This document shows, piece by piece, positions 1 to 7,202 of a DNA stretch of 20,910 nucleotides; the first letter of the stretch is position 1; every line of letters starts with the position of its first letter. The notes under the pieces are model-generated. The model did no database searches. It had not been told where the DNA came from and was given only the letters and a program-made list of their open reading frames with translations. The stretch covers positions 1-20,910 of the forward strand of contig DATDCY010000246.1 in NCBI GenBank assembly GCA_036524115.1. The letters run 5' to 3'. Source of the stretch: a bacterium (GTDB taxonomy: Bacteria > JAUVQV01 > DATDCY01). Position numbers and translations under genes: made by a program.

Positions 1-431
1 AAGCGCGCGACGCGGCCGCACGTGCGGCGCTCGGCGCGCAGCAGCCAGCGGTCGTCCCGCGCGGGAGCGCCGTCGAACGTGGTCACGACCGCCCGCGCCC
101 CCAGGCGCGGTGCCGCCGAGCGCGCGAGCAAGTCGGCGGCCGGGCCGCGCGCGTGCAGGAGATCGAAGCGCCGCCCGCCCAGCTGCGCGGGGAGGCGCCG
201 CGCGTCGAGCGCGAGCTGGAGCGCCGCCAGCGCGCCGCTCTCCTCGCCGGCCTCGAGGGAGAGGACGTCGACGCCGAGCGCGCGGACGGCCGCCGTCGCG
301 CCCCCGTCCGCGCCGATGAGAAGGACGGACGGCTCGAAGCGTGTGCGGTCGATGTGGCGCAGCAGGCGCGGCAGCGAGAGCGGCGCGTCGACGGAAGCGC
401 CGGGGTCGGCGAGGTACAGGATGCGCGTCAT
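1..431 (-). CDS. Glycosyltransferase family 4-like protein, N-terminal part (cut by window edge)
   Basis: Reading the - strand from the ATG at 431 gives an open frame of about 143 codons that runs off the left edge, beginning MTRILYLADPGASVDAPLS. The start (RILYLADPG), the hydrophobic strand EPSVLLIGADG and the segment RFDLLHARGPAADLLARSAA followed by ARAVVTTFDG match the N-terminal Rossmann half of GT4/GT-B glycosyltransferases, where the acceptor side is bound. The donor-binding C-terminal half lies outside the window, so the sugar and acceptor cannot be told. No Shine-Dalgarno sequence precedes the ATG, and a possible TACAAT -10 box ends only 10 bases before it, so the message may be almost leaderless. 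It is divergent from the M23 peptidase gene. Family assignment is fairly secure; the specific function is unknown. Confidence 0.6.
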   Translation of the reverse strand, partial: MTRILYLADPGASVDAPLSLPRLLRHIDRTRFEPSVLLIGADGGATAAVRALGVDVLSLEAGEESGALAALQLALDARRLPAQLGGRRFDLLHARGPAADLLARSAAPRLGARAVVTTFDGAPARDDRWLLRAERRTCGRVAR

Positions 432-441
432 GCGGAGGTGG

Positions 442-447
442 ATTGTA
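442..447 (-). promoter_or_regulatory. Possible -10 box (TACAAT) of the divergent glycosyltransferase gene
   Basis: The - strand reads TACAAT at 447-442, ten bases before the ATG at 431. No good -35 hexamer is seen 16-18 bases upstream. The surrounding 12 bases (437-448) form an inverted copy (11 of 12 matching) of the -10 region of the opposite promoter at 491-502. Predicted transcription would start about 4-6 bases before the start codon. The assignment is tentative. Confidence 0.3.
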
Positions 448-467
448 GCAGCCTGGGCCCCCTTTCC

Positions 468-497
468 TTGACACGCCGTCTCGGGCACTCCTACAAT
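468..497 (+). promoter_or_regulatory. Sigma-70 type promoter for the M23 peptidase gene
   Basis: TTGACA (468-473) and TACAAT (492-497) are separated by 18 bases. Transcription would start near 504, giving a leader of about 30 bases that contains the GGAGGAG ribosome binding site just before the ATG at 535. The -35 box is preceded by CC, as at two other promoters of this window (CCTTGACA). Confidence 0.7.
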
Positions 498-534
498 CCG
501 CCACACCTTTCCATCACCAAGGGGTCGGAGGAGC

Positions 535-1905
535 ATGATCATCAACACGAAGCCCGCACTCGCCATCGTCGCCGTCCTCGCCCTCGCCGGGGGCGGGGTC
601 TGGCTCGCCCTGCGCATGGAGGGGGAGCCGCCGGCGATCACCTTCCCGCAGGAGTTGCACGCCATCGGCAAGTCCGCGACGTGGTCGTTCGCCGCCGAGG
701 ACCGCAAGAGCGGCCTGCGCCAGGTGCGCGCCTGGGTCCGCCAGGGCGAGAAGACGATCCCACTGTTCTCCGAGGACTTCCCCTCCCGCGGCACGCACCG
801 CCGCGAGGCGACCGTCACGCTCGGCCCGAAGGCGCTCGGCCTCGCCGACGGCGCAGCGACGCTCGTCGTGGCGGCGCAGGACCACTCGCTCAAGGGCTTC
901 AAGGGCAACAGCGTTTTCCGCGAGGTCGCGGTGACGGTGGACACCCAGCCGCCCCGCCTCGACGTGCTGAGCACGCAGTACAACGTCAAGCGCAGCGGCG
1001 TTGGCGTCGTTGTCTATCGCCTGAGCGAGGCCGCCGGCCGCACGGGCGTCCTCGTCGGCGACCGCTTCTTCCCCGGCTACCCGGAGGCGTCGGGCGAGCA
1101 GGGGGCGTACGTGGCGTACTTCGCCATCCCCTGGGACGCGCCCGCGGCCGTCCCCGTTGTGTTGCTCGCCGCGGACGCCGGCGGCAACGAGGTGCGCCGG
1201 GCAGTCTCGGCGCGCCTGCTCGAGAAGGTTTTCCGCTCAGACACCATCGACATCTCCGACCGCTTCCTCGCGGCCAAGATCCCCGAGTTCCGCGCCGCGG
1301 ACGCGTCGCTGCCGGCGGACCCGGTCGCGGCGTTCCTGGTCGTCAACCGCGACTGGCGCACCCGCGACCACGCCCGCATCCGCGAGCTGACCGCCTCCGG
1401 TGCCGCCGAGCGCCTCTGGGACGGGCCGTTCCTGCAGATGCCCAACACCAAGAACATGGCCGGGTGGGCCGAGGGGCGGACGTACGTGCACGCGGGGCAG
1501 GTCATCGACCGCCAGACGCACCTCGGGCTCGACCTCGCCTCCACGGCCGGGGCGCCGGTGCCCGCCGCCAACGCGGGAATCGTCGCCTTCACCGGCGATC
1601 TGGGCATTTACGGCCAGGCCGTGATCATCGACCACGGGCAGGGGATCTTCTCGCTCTACGGGCACCTCAGCGGCATCGCGGTGCAGAAGGGGCAGCGGGT
1701 CGCGCGCGGCGAGCGCATCGGGGCGAGCGGGATGACCGGGATGGCCGGCGGCGACCACCTGCACTTCGCGATGCTCGTCAGCGGCACCTTCGTCAACCCG
1801 GAGGAGTGGTACGACGCCCACTGGATCGCCGACAACGTCGCGAACAAGCTCGCGCTCTTCGGCGGCCCGCCGCCCGCGCCCGCCACGCAGGCCGCGACGA
1901 AGTGA
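535..1905 (+). CDS. Membrane-anchored M23 (LytM-type) metallopeptidase
   Basis: A 456-residue protein with an N-terminal hydrophobic segment (about residues 8-26) that acts as a membrane anchor or uncleaved signal. A long region of about 290 residues, likely beta-rich periplasmic domains (for example VTVDTQPPRLDVL and AADAGGNEV, typical of Ig-like linkers), precedes a C-terminal peptidase M23 domain at about 325-425. The zinc site is intact: H329 and D333 in HLGLD, and H408/H410 in HLHF, with H377 in YGHL. The family cleaves peptidoglycan cross-bridges or stem peptides in the periplasm, so a cell-wall remodelling role is inferred. The start is set by GGAGGAG at 527-533, although the spacing to the ATG is short. 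It has its own promoter at 468-497. A REP-like palindrome separates it from terC downstream. Substrate bond and partner proteins are unknown. Confidence 0.85.
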   Translation: MIINTKPALAIVAVLALAGGGVWLALRMEGEPPAITFPQELHAIGKSATWSFAAEDRKSGLRQVRAWVRQGEKTIPLFSEDFPSRGTHRREATVTLGPKALGLADGAATLVVAAQDHSLKGFKGNSVFREVAVTVDTQPPRLDVLSTQYNVKRSGVGVVVYRLSEAAGRTGVLVGDRFFPGYPEASGEQGAYVAYFAIPWDAPAAVPVVLLAADAGGNEVRRAVSARLLEKVFRSDTIDISDRFLAAKIPEFRAADASLPADPVAAFLVVNRDWRTRDHARIRELTASGAAERLWDGPFLQMPNTKNMAGWAEGRTYVHAGQVIDRQTHLGLDLASTAGAPVPAANAGIVAFTGDLGIYGQAVIIDHGQGIFSLYGHLSGIAVQKGQRVARGERIGASGMTGMAGGDHLHFAMLVSGTFVNPEEWYDAHWIADNVANKLALFGGPPPAPATQAATK

Positions 1906-1918
1906 CGGTGATCGCGTA

Positions 1919-1959
1919 TTCCTCCCCCTTTGGCAAAGGGGGATCGAGGGGGATTTCCC
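1919..1959 (-). repeat. REP-like GC-rich palindromic repeat, copy A
   Basis: The core is CCCCCTTT-GGC-AAAGGGGG, an 8-bp stem with a 3-base loop, followed by ATCGAGGGGGATTTCCC. Read on the - strand it aligns over 41 bases with the element at 3984-4024, including the flanking GGGAAATC. It fills the M23-terC intergenic space and could act as a weak transcription barrier. Elements of this look (CCCCCTTT...AAAGGGGG with an AAATCCCCCT flank) are common dispersed repeats in environmental genomes, which is recalled knowledge rather than a search result. Confidence 0.7.
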
Positions 1960-1971
1960 CGGGACGGAGAC

Positions 1972-2697
1972 ATGACTGACCTGCTGACCCTCGAGAACCT
2001 CCTCGCCCTGGTCACCCTCACGGGCATGGAAATCGTCCTCGGCATCGACAACATCGTCTTCCTCGCCATCCTCACCGGCAAGCTCCCGGCCGCGCAGCAG
2101 GGCAAGGCGCGGCGCATCGGCCTCTTCCTCGCCATGCTCATGCGCATCCTCCTGCTCCTGACGCTCACCTGGATCATGCGCCTGACGACGCCCCTCTTCG
2201 CCGTCCTCGGGCACCCGGTCTCGGGACGCGACCTGATCCTGCTCGTCGGAGGGCTGTTCCTGATCGCGAAGGCCACGTGGGAGATCCACGACAAGCTCGA
2301 AGTCCCGGAGCCGCATGGGCCGGCGACCGCCAAGGTCTCGTCCTTCGGCTCGGCGATCGCGCAGATCGTCGCCCTAGACATCATCTTCTCGCTCGACTCG
2401 GTGCTCGCCGCCGTCGGGATGGCGCGCCACCTCGCGGTGATGATCGCGGCGGTGGTCGCCGCCGTCGGCGTGATGCTCGTCTTCGCCGACGCGGTCTGCC
2501 GCCTCATCGAGCGCCACCCGACGCTCAAGATGCTCGCCCTGTCGTTCCTGCTGCTCATCGGCGTGATGCTCGTGGCCGAGGGGTCGGGGCAGCACGTCAA
2601 CAAGGGCTACATCTATTTCGCGATGGCCTTCTCGCTCGGCGTGGAGCTGCTGAACATGCGCGTGCGCCGGCACCCGGCGCCGCAGCCGGCGGAGTAG
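1972..2697 (+). CDS. TerC-family integral membrane protein
   Basis: A 241-residue protein with about seven hydrophobic segments. The two family hallmarks are present: GMEIVLGIDNIVFLAIL near the N-terminus (acidic D26 followed by N27) and DIIFSLDSVLAAVG in the middle (about residues 138-151). TerC-family proteins (YjbE/Alx/TerC) are membrane proteins linked to metal (Mn) efflux, tellurite resistance and metalation of exported proteins. The exact role of this member cannot be read from sequence. The ATG at 1972 is preferred over an in-frame TTG at 1930, because the family begins near MTDLLTLENLLALVTL and GGAGA (1966-1970) precedes it. It probably depends on read-through from the M23 gene or on an unrecognised promoter near the REP-like element. 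Confidence 0.88.
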   Translation: MTDLLTLENLLALVTLTGMEIVLGIDNIVFLAILTGKLPAAQQGKARRIGLFLAMLMRILLLLTLTWIMRLTTPLFAVLGHPVSGRDLILLVGGLFLIAKATWEIHDKLEVPEPHGPATAKVSSFGSAIAQIVALDIIFSLDSVLAAVGMARHLAVMIAAVVAAVGVMLVFADAVCRLIERHPTLKMLALSFLLLIGVMLVAEGSGQHVNKGYIYFAMAFSLGVELLNMRVRRHPAPQPAE

Positions 2698-2712
2698 CCT
2701 CCGATCTACTCC
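2691..2712 (+). terminator. Hairpin at the end of terC, weak terminator candidate
   Basis: GGAGTAG (2691-2697, including the terC stop codon) can pair with CTACTCC (2706-2712) around an 8-base loop. No T-run follows, so intrinsic termination is uncertain. Confidence 0.3.
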
Positions 2713-2812
2713 CCCCGCGGGCGGTAAGCGCCCTCCGGCGCGACGCGGAGGTATGGTGTTTCGCGGTTGAAGGTGGCAGCGTGCAGTCGGCGATGCGAAG
2801 GCGAATCGATCC

Positions 2813-3774
2813 GTGGGCGACTCCCAGAACATCACGCACGGGTCTGGCCGGGGCGCGTTGAGGCTTCTACGAGCTTCATCTCGCTGCGGCGGGGCGGGAT
2901 CCGCACTCCCGTCGATAGCGCTCCTCCCGGTCGTCATGACGGTCCTAGCCTACGCGCCCGTGTGGGAGAACGGCTTCGTCAGCCTCGGCGACCCAGCGTA
3001 CATTCTGCGGAACTCGCGGGTGGCCGACGGTCTGCGCATGGTCGGCATTCGCTGGGCATTCACGACCCTTCACGCCGGCAACTGGCATCCGTTGACGTGG
3101 TTGTCTCACACGACCGATGCCACGCTCTTTGGGGTGCAACCTGCCGGTCACCACCTGGTCAGCCTCGGCATTCATTCGCTGACGGCCGTACTGCTGGTCG
3201 TCCTCTTCCGCGGCCTGGGCGTCGGAGCGCAAGGACGTACTCTCCGGCCTCTTGTTCGTCCTCGCGCTCATCGCGTATGCCCGGTTCGCGCGCCGGCCGT
3301 CCGGGGCGGCCTATGTCGCCCTGGGCGTCGTCTTCGGCCTCGGGCTGCTCGCGAAGCCGATGGCCGTGACGCTCCCGTTCGTCCTGCTGCTCCTCGACTA
3401 CTGGCGGCTGGGCAGGCTCACGAGGCCGGGTGCCGCCGCGGCCCTCGTGACCGAGAAGATCCCCCTGTTCGCGCTGGCCGCCGTCTCCGCGGTCACGACA
3501 CTCATTGCGCAGACGAAGGGCGGATGGACCAAGCTATGCACGGGTCTACTTCAATCTGGGCGAGTTGTACGCCCGACAGGGTCAGGTCAGCGAGGCGCTG
3601 CGCAACTATGACTTTGCGGCCGCGCTCGGGTTTGCCGGGGCCAATTCGCCGCGGACCGAGTTCGGCGGCGTTGAGGCGCTGGCACGGGCGGATCAAAATG
3701 ACCGCAGCCTCGCTGTCGCCAAGGCAAGGGCAAGGACCGGCGGCCAGTTGACAAGCGCCGCCAATCTGGAGTAA
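2813..3774 (+). pseudogene. Broken gene for a multi-pass membrane protein with C-terminal TPR repeats (TMTC-like)
   Basis: Three pieces of one protein type lie in order but in three different frames. Piece 1 (from a GTG at 2813 to about 3215) carries VLAYAPVWENGFVSLGDPAYI and RWAFTTLHAGNWHPLTWLSH, the usual N-terminal luminal/periplasmic loop of membrane + TPR proteins. Piece 2 (about 3216-3525) reads WASERKDVLSGLLFVLALIAYARF, then GLLAKPMAVTLPFVLLLLDYW and EKIPLFALAAVSAVTTLIAQ. Piece 3 (about 3532-3774) reads YARVYFNLGELYARQG and VSEALRNYDFAAAL, a single TPR unit and the C-terminus. Compared with the family, some 20-30 residues are missing at the first joint (the stretch ending in HPL.VES.AW). 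Most of the membrane domain and nearly all TPR repeats are missing at the second. The gene is therefore a deletion remnant and no function is expected. Its GC content looks lower than that of its neighbours, hinting at foreign origin. A chimeric assembly is a less likely alternative. Confidence 0.78.
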
Positions 3775-3777
3775 GAA
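3748..3777 (+). promoter_or_regulatory. Candidate promoter of the trp leader and operon
   Basis: TTGACA (3748-3753) and TAAGAA (3772-3777) are separated by 18 bases, inside the 3' end of the broken gene. The -35 box is perfect and the -10 box matches consensus at only three positions. Transcription would start near 3784, almost at the ATG (3786) of the leader peptide, so the leader would be nearly leaderless. If the true start is further upstream, GGAG at 3768-3771 could be its (distant) ribosome binding site. Confidence 0.35.
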
Positions 3778-3785
3778 CATCGGTC

Positions 3786-3857
3786 ATGAATCGTCTGCAG
3801 GCGGCGACGGGAGCGCTCTGGTGGTGCTGGCGCAGCCCCGGTCTGCCCGCGGACTGA
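3786..3857 (+). CDS. trpL: trp operon leader peptide (Trp-rich, 23 residues)
   Basis: The short frame ATG 3786 to TGA 3855-3857 encodes a 23-residue peptide beginning MNRLQAATGALWWCWRS. Codons at 3819, 3822 and 3828 are all TGG, so three of four successive residues are tryptophan in a peptide otherwise of average composition. It sits between the broken TPR gene and trpE and is followed by a terminator hairpin. This is the arrangement of ribosome-mediated attenuation known from enteric trp operons, where a ribosome stalled on Trp codons under starvation allows an antiterminator to form. The peptide needs no function of its own. The ribosome binding site is weak (GGAG at 3768-3771, 14 bases away) or initiation is leaderless. 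The call rests on the Trp cluster, the position ahead of trpE and the matching RNA structures. Confidence 0.8.
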   Translation: MNRLQAATGALWWCWRSPGLPAD

Positions 3858-3949
3858 GCACAGACGGCGAGCGCGAACAAGACACACAGCGACGTCAGCA
3901 GCCACGGGAAGGCCGGGGAACGAGGCCGATCCCGTGGCTGTTCTGTTTT
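3841..3949 (+). promoter_or_regulatory. trp attenuator: mutually exclusive RNA structures ahead of trpE
   Basis: Region 2, CCCGCGGACTG (3846-3856), overlaps the leader peptide stop codon. It can pair with region 3, CAGCCACGGG (3899-3908), as CCCG/CGGG + GG/CC + CTG/CAG with one mismatch and one bulge. Region 3 is also the 5' arm of the terminator (3897-3909 with 3930-3942), so the two folds exclude each other. A helix GTCTG/CAGAC (3841-3845 with 3861-3865) may serve as the pause structure that sequesters region 2. A ribosome stalled at the Trp codons (3819-3830) would leave region 2 free; one at the stop codon (3855-3857) would cover it. Pairings were found by eye, without energy calculation. 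Confidence 0.7.
3897..3949 (+). terminator. Rho-independent terminator of the trp attenuator
   Basis: CAGCCACGGGA (3899-3909) pairs perfectly with TCCCGTGGCTG (3930-3940), extendable by a G-U and an A-U pair to 3897/3942. A second inner helix forms from GGCC (3911-3914) and GGCC (3924-3927). A T-rich stretch TTCTGTTTT (3941-3949) follows. It ends transcription before trpE when the antiterminator does not form, and may also terminate any transcript entering from upstream. Confidence 0.8.
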
Positions 3950-3983
3950 CCGGTGCCTGAGGCTGCGGGGTCGGGGTGAGAGC

Positions 3984-4024
3984 GGGAAATCTCCCCTGCC
4001 CCCCCCTTTGCGAAAGGGGGGTAA
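3984..4024 (+). repeat. REP-like GC-rich palindromic repeat, copy B
   Basis: GGGAAATC is followed by a C-rich tract, TTTGCGAAA and GGGGGG (stem CCCCCCTTT/AAAGGGGGG around a GCG loop), ending TAA. It aligns over 41 bases with the reverse complement of 1919-1959, so copies A and B are inverted relative to each other and flank terC and the broken gene. It lies in the leader of trpE, downstream of the attenuator terminator and about 50 bases before the start codon. Any effect on trpE expression is unknown. Confidence 0.7.
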
Positions 4025-4074
4025 GGACAGGCAGGAGAGGGTAAGGCGGAAGGCGCCGGGGAAAGCGAGGAGCG

Positions 4075-5544
4075 ATGTTCACACCTTCGAAGGAAGTCTT
4101 CAGGAAGAAGTGCAAGGAGGGGAACCTGATCCCGGTCACGGCCGAGATCATGGCCGACCTCGAGACGCCGGTCTCGGCGTTCCTCAAGCTCGGCGGCGGC
4201 CCGTACAGCTTCCTGCTCGAGAGCGTCGAGGGCGGGGGCGGCTCCGGCCGCTACTCCTTCCTCGGCACGGGGCCGCGCACGGTCTTCCGCGCCAAGGGCA
4301 AGCGGGCCGAGTTCCTGCGCGACGGCGAGTGGGACGGGAACGAGACGGGCGACCCGCTGGCCCTGCTCCAGGATGAGCTGGCGCGCTACCGCGTGGTGCC
4401 GGCCGAAGGGCTGCCGCCGTTCGCGGGCGGCGCGGTCGGCTTCCTCTCCTATGACGCGGTGCGGTGGTTCGAGCGGCTGCCCTCGCGGCTCAAGGACGAC
4501 CTGGAGCTGCCGGACGCCTGCTTCATGCTCACGGACACGCTGCTGGCGTTCGACCGCTACACCAACAAGATCACGATCATCGCGCTCGCGCACGTCGCCG
4601 GGAAGCCGGACGCGGCCTACACGAAGGCGGTGCTCGCGATCCAGTCGGTGATCGAGGCGCTGAAGAAGCCGCTGCCCCAGGACGCGGTCTCCTACCTCGG
4701 CGGCTCGGAGCAGCGCGGCTTCAAGAGCAAGGTCTCGCAGCCGCGCTTCGAGAAGATGGTCGAGGCGGCCAAGGAGCACATCCGCGCCGGCGACATCCTC
4801 CAGGCGGTGCTCTCGCTGCGCTTCGAGGCGCCGCTCTACACCGACCCCTTCGCGCTGTACCGCGGCTTGCGCGTGCTCAACCCCTCGCCGTACATGTTCT
4901 ACCTGAACTTCGGCGACTTCGCGCTCGTCGGCGCCTCCCCGGAGCTGATGGTGAAGAAGGTCGGCATGGAGGCCACCGTGCGGCCGATCGCGGGGACGCG
5001 CCCGCGCGGCGCCTCGCCCGAGGAGGACCGCCACCTCGAGCGCGAGTTGCGCGGCGACGAGAAGGAGAAGGCCGAGCACGTCATGCTCGTCGACCTCGGG
5101 CGCAACGACCTCGGCCGGGTCTGCGTGCCGGGCAGCATCAAGGTCGCCGACTACATGAACGTCGACCGCTACTCGCACGTCATGCACCTGGTCTCGACGG
5201 TCACCGGGCAGCTCAAGGCCGGGACGACCGCGCTCGATCTCGTGCGCGCCACGTTCCCCGCGGGCACCGTCAGCGGCGCGCCGAAAATCCGCGCGATGGA
5301 GATCATCGAGGAGCTCGAGCCGCAGCGCCGCGGCCCGTACGCGGGGATGGTCGGCTACTTCGACTACTCGGGGAACTTCGACTCGGCGATCACGATCCGC
5401 ACGATCCTCGCCAAGGAGGGCCGCGCCTACATCCAGACCGGCGCCGGCATCGTCGCGGACTCGGTGGCCGAGCGCGAGTACCAGGAGTGCAAGCACAAGG
5501 CCCGCGCGCTGGTGCGCGCCGTCGAGATGGCGCAGGGCGCGTAA
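4075..5544 (+). CDS. trpE: Anthranilate synthase component I
   Basis: A 489-residue protein that converts chorismate to anthranilate with ammonia supplied by the TrpG amidotransferase, the first step of tryptophan synthesis, in the cytoplasm. The N-terminal domain carries the Trp feedback-binding motif LLES (residues 47-50). The C-terminal chorismate-binding domain shows NPSPYMFYLNFGDFALVGASPE, RPIAGTRPRG, HVMLVDLGRNDLGRV, DRYSHVMHLVSTVTG, PAGTVSGAPKIRAMEII and QTGAGIVADS, all diagnostic of TrpE/PabB. The length and the LLES motif, together with the adjacent trp genes, favour TrpE over PabB. The ATG at 4075 is preceded by GCGAGGAGCG. Transcription is expected to pass through the attenuator at 3786-3949. 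The stop codon overlaps the ribosome binding site of trpGD (AAGGAG from 5543). Confidence 0.97.
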   Translation: MFTPSKEVFRKKCKEGNLIPVTAEIMADLETPVSAFLKLGGGPYSFLLESVEGGGGSGRYSFLGTGPRTVFRAKGKRAEFLRDGEWDGNETGDPLALLQDELARYRVVPAEGLPPFAGGAVGFLSYDAVRWFERLPSRLKDDLELPDACFMLTDTLLAFDRYTNKITIIALAHVAGKPDAAYTKAVLAIQSVIEALKKPLPQDAVSYLGGSEQRGFKSKVSQPRFEKMVEAAKEHIRAGDILQAVLSLRFEAPLYTDPFALYRGLRVLNPSPYMFYLNFGDFALVGASPELMVKKVGMEATVRPIAGTRPRGASPEEDRHLERELRGDEKEKAEHVMLVDLGRNDLGRVCVPGSIKVADYMNVDRYSHVMHLVSTVTGQLKAGTTALDLVRATFPAGTVSGAPKIRAMEIIEELEPQRRGPYAGMVGYFDYSGNFDSAITIRTILAKEGRAYIQTGAGIVADSVAEREYQECKHKARALVRAVEMAQGA

Positions 5545-5556
5545 GGAGACACGGCG

Positions 5557-7146
<1,590 letters not shown>

Positions 7147-7158
7147 CGGGAACGAAAA

Positions 7159-7183
7159 GGGGACAGATTTCAAATTTGTCCCC
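7159..7183 (+). repeat. Palindromic intergenic repeat (GGGGACA...TGTCCCC) inside the trp operon
   Basis: GGGGACAGATT pairs with AATTTGTCCCC around a 3-base loop (11 bp, one G-U), preceded by GGGAACGAAAA. Palindromes built on GGGGACAGATTT are, from general recollection, dispersed in many proteobacterial-type genomes and associated with REP/RAYT-like mobilisation. Here it occupies the only real gap in the operon (trpGD-trpC). It may modulate expression of the distal genes, stabilise mRNA or be neutral. It differs from the CCCCCTTT family at 1919 and 3984. Confidence 0.7.
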
Positions 7184-7202
7184 GGACGAAGGGACGGCAA
7201 CG

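Noticed and set aside
1930-1971. An upstream TTG start for the TerC protein
   Set aside because: The extra 14 residues are encoded by the REP-like repeat and do not belong to the family. The ATG at 1972 follows GGAGA and gives the usual N-terminus.
153-1979. A 608-codon + strand frame across the left edge and the M23 gene
   Set aside because: It is a shadow frame with an Arg/Gly/Pro-rich product. The real + strand gene here is the M23 peptidase in another frame, and 1-431 belongs to the - strand glycosyltransferase.
1919-4024. A composite transposon bounded by the inverted REP-like elements
   Set aside because: There is no transposase between them, no target duplication was seen, and REP-like palindromes normally occur singly. 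Only the inverted arrangement is reported.
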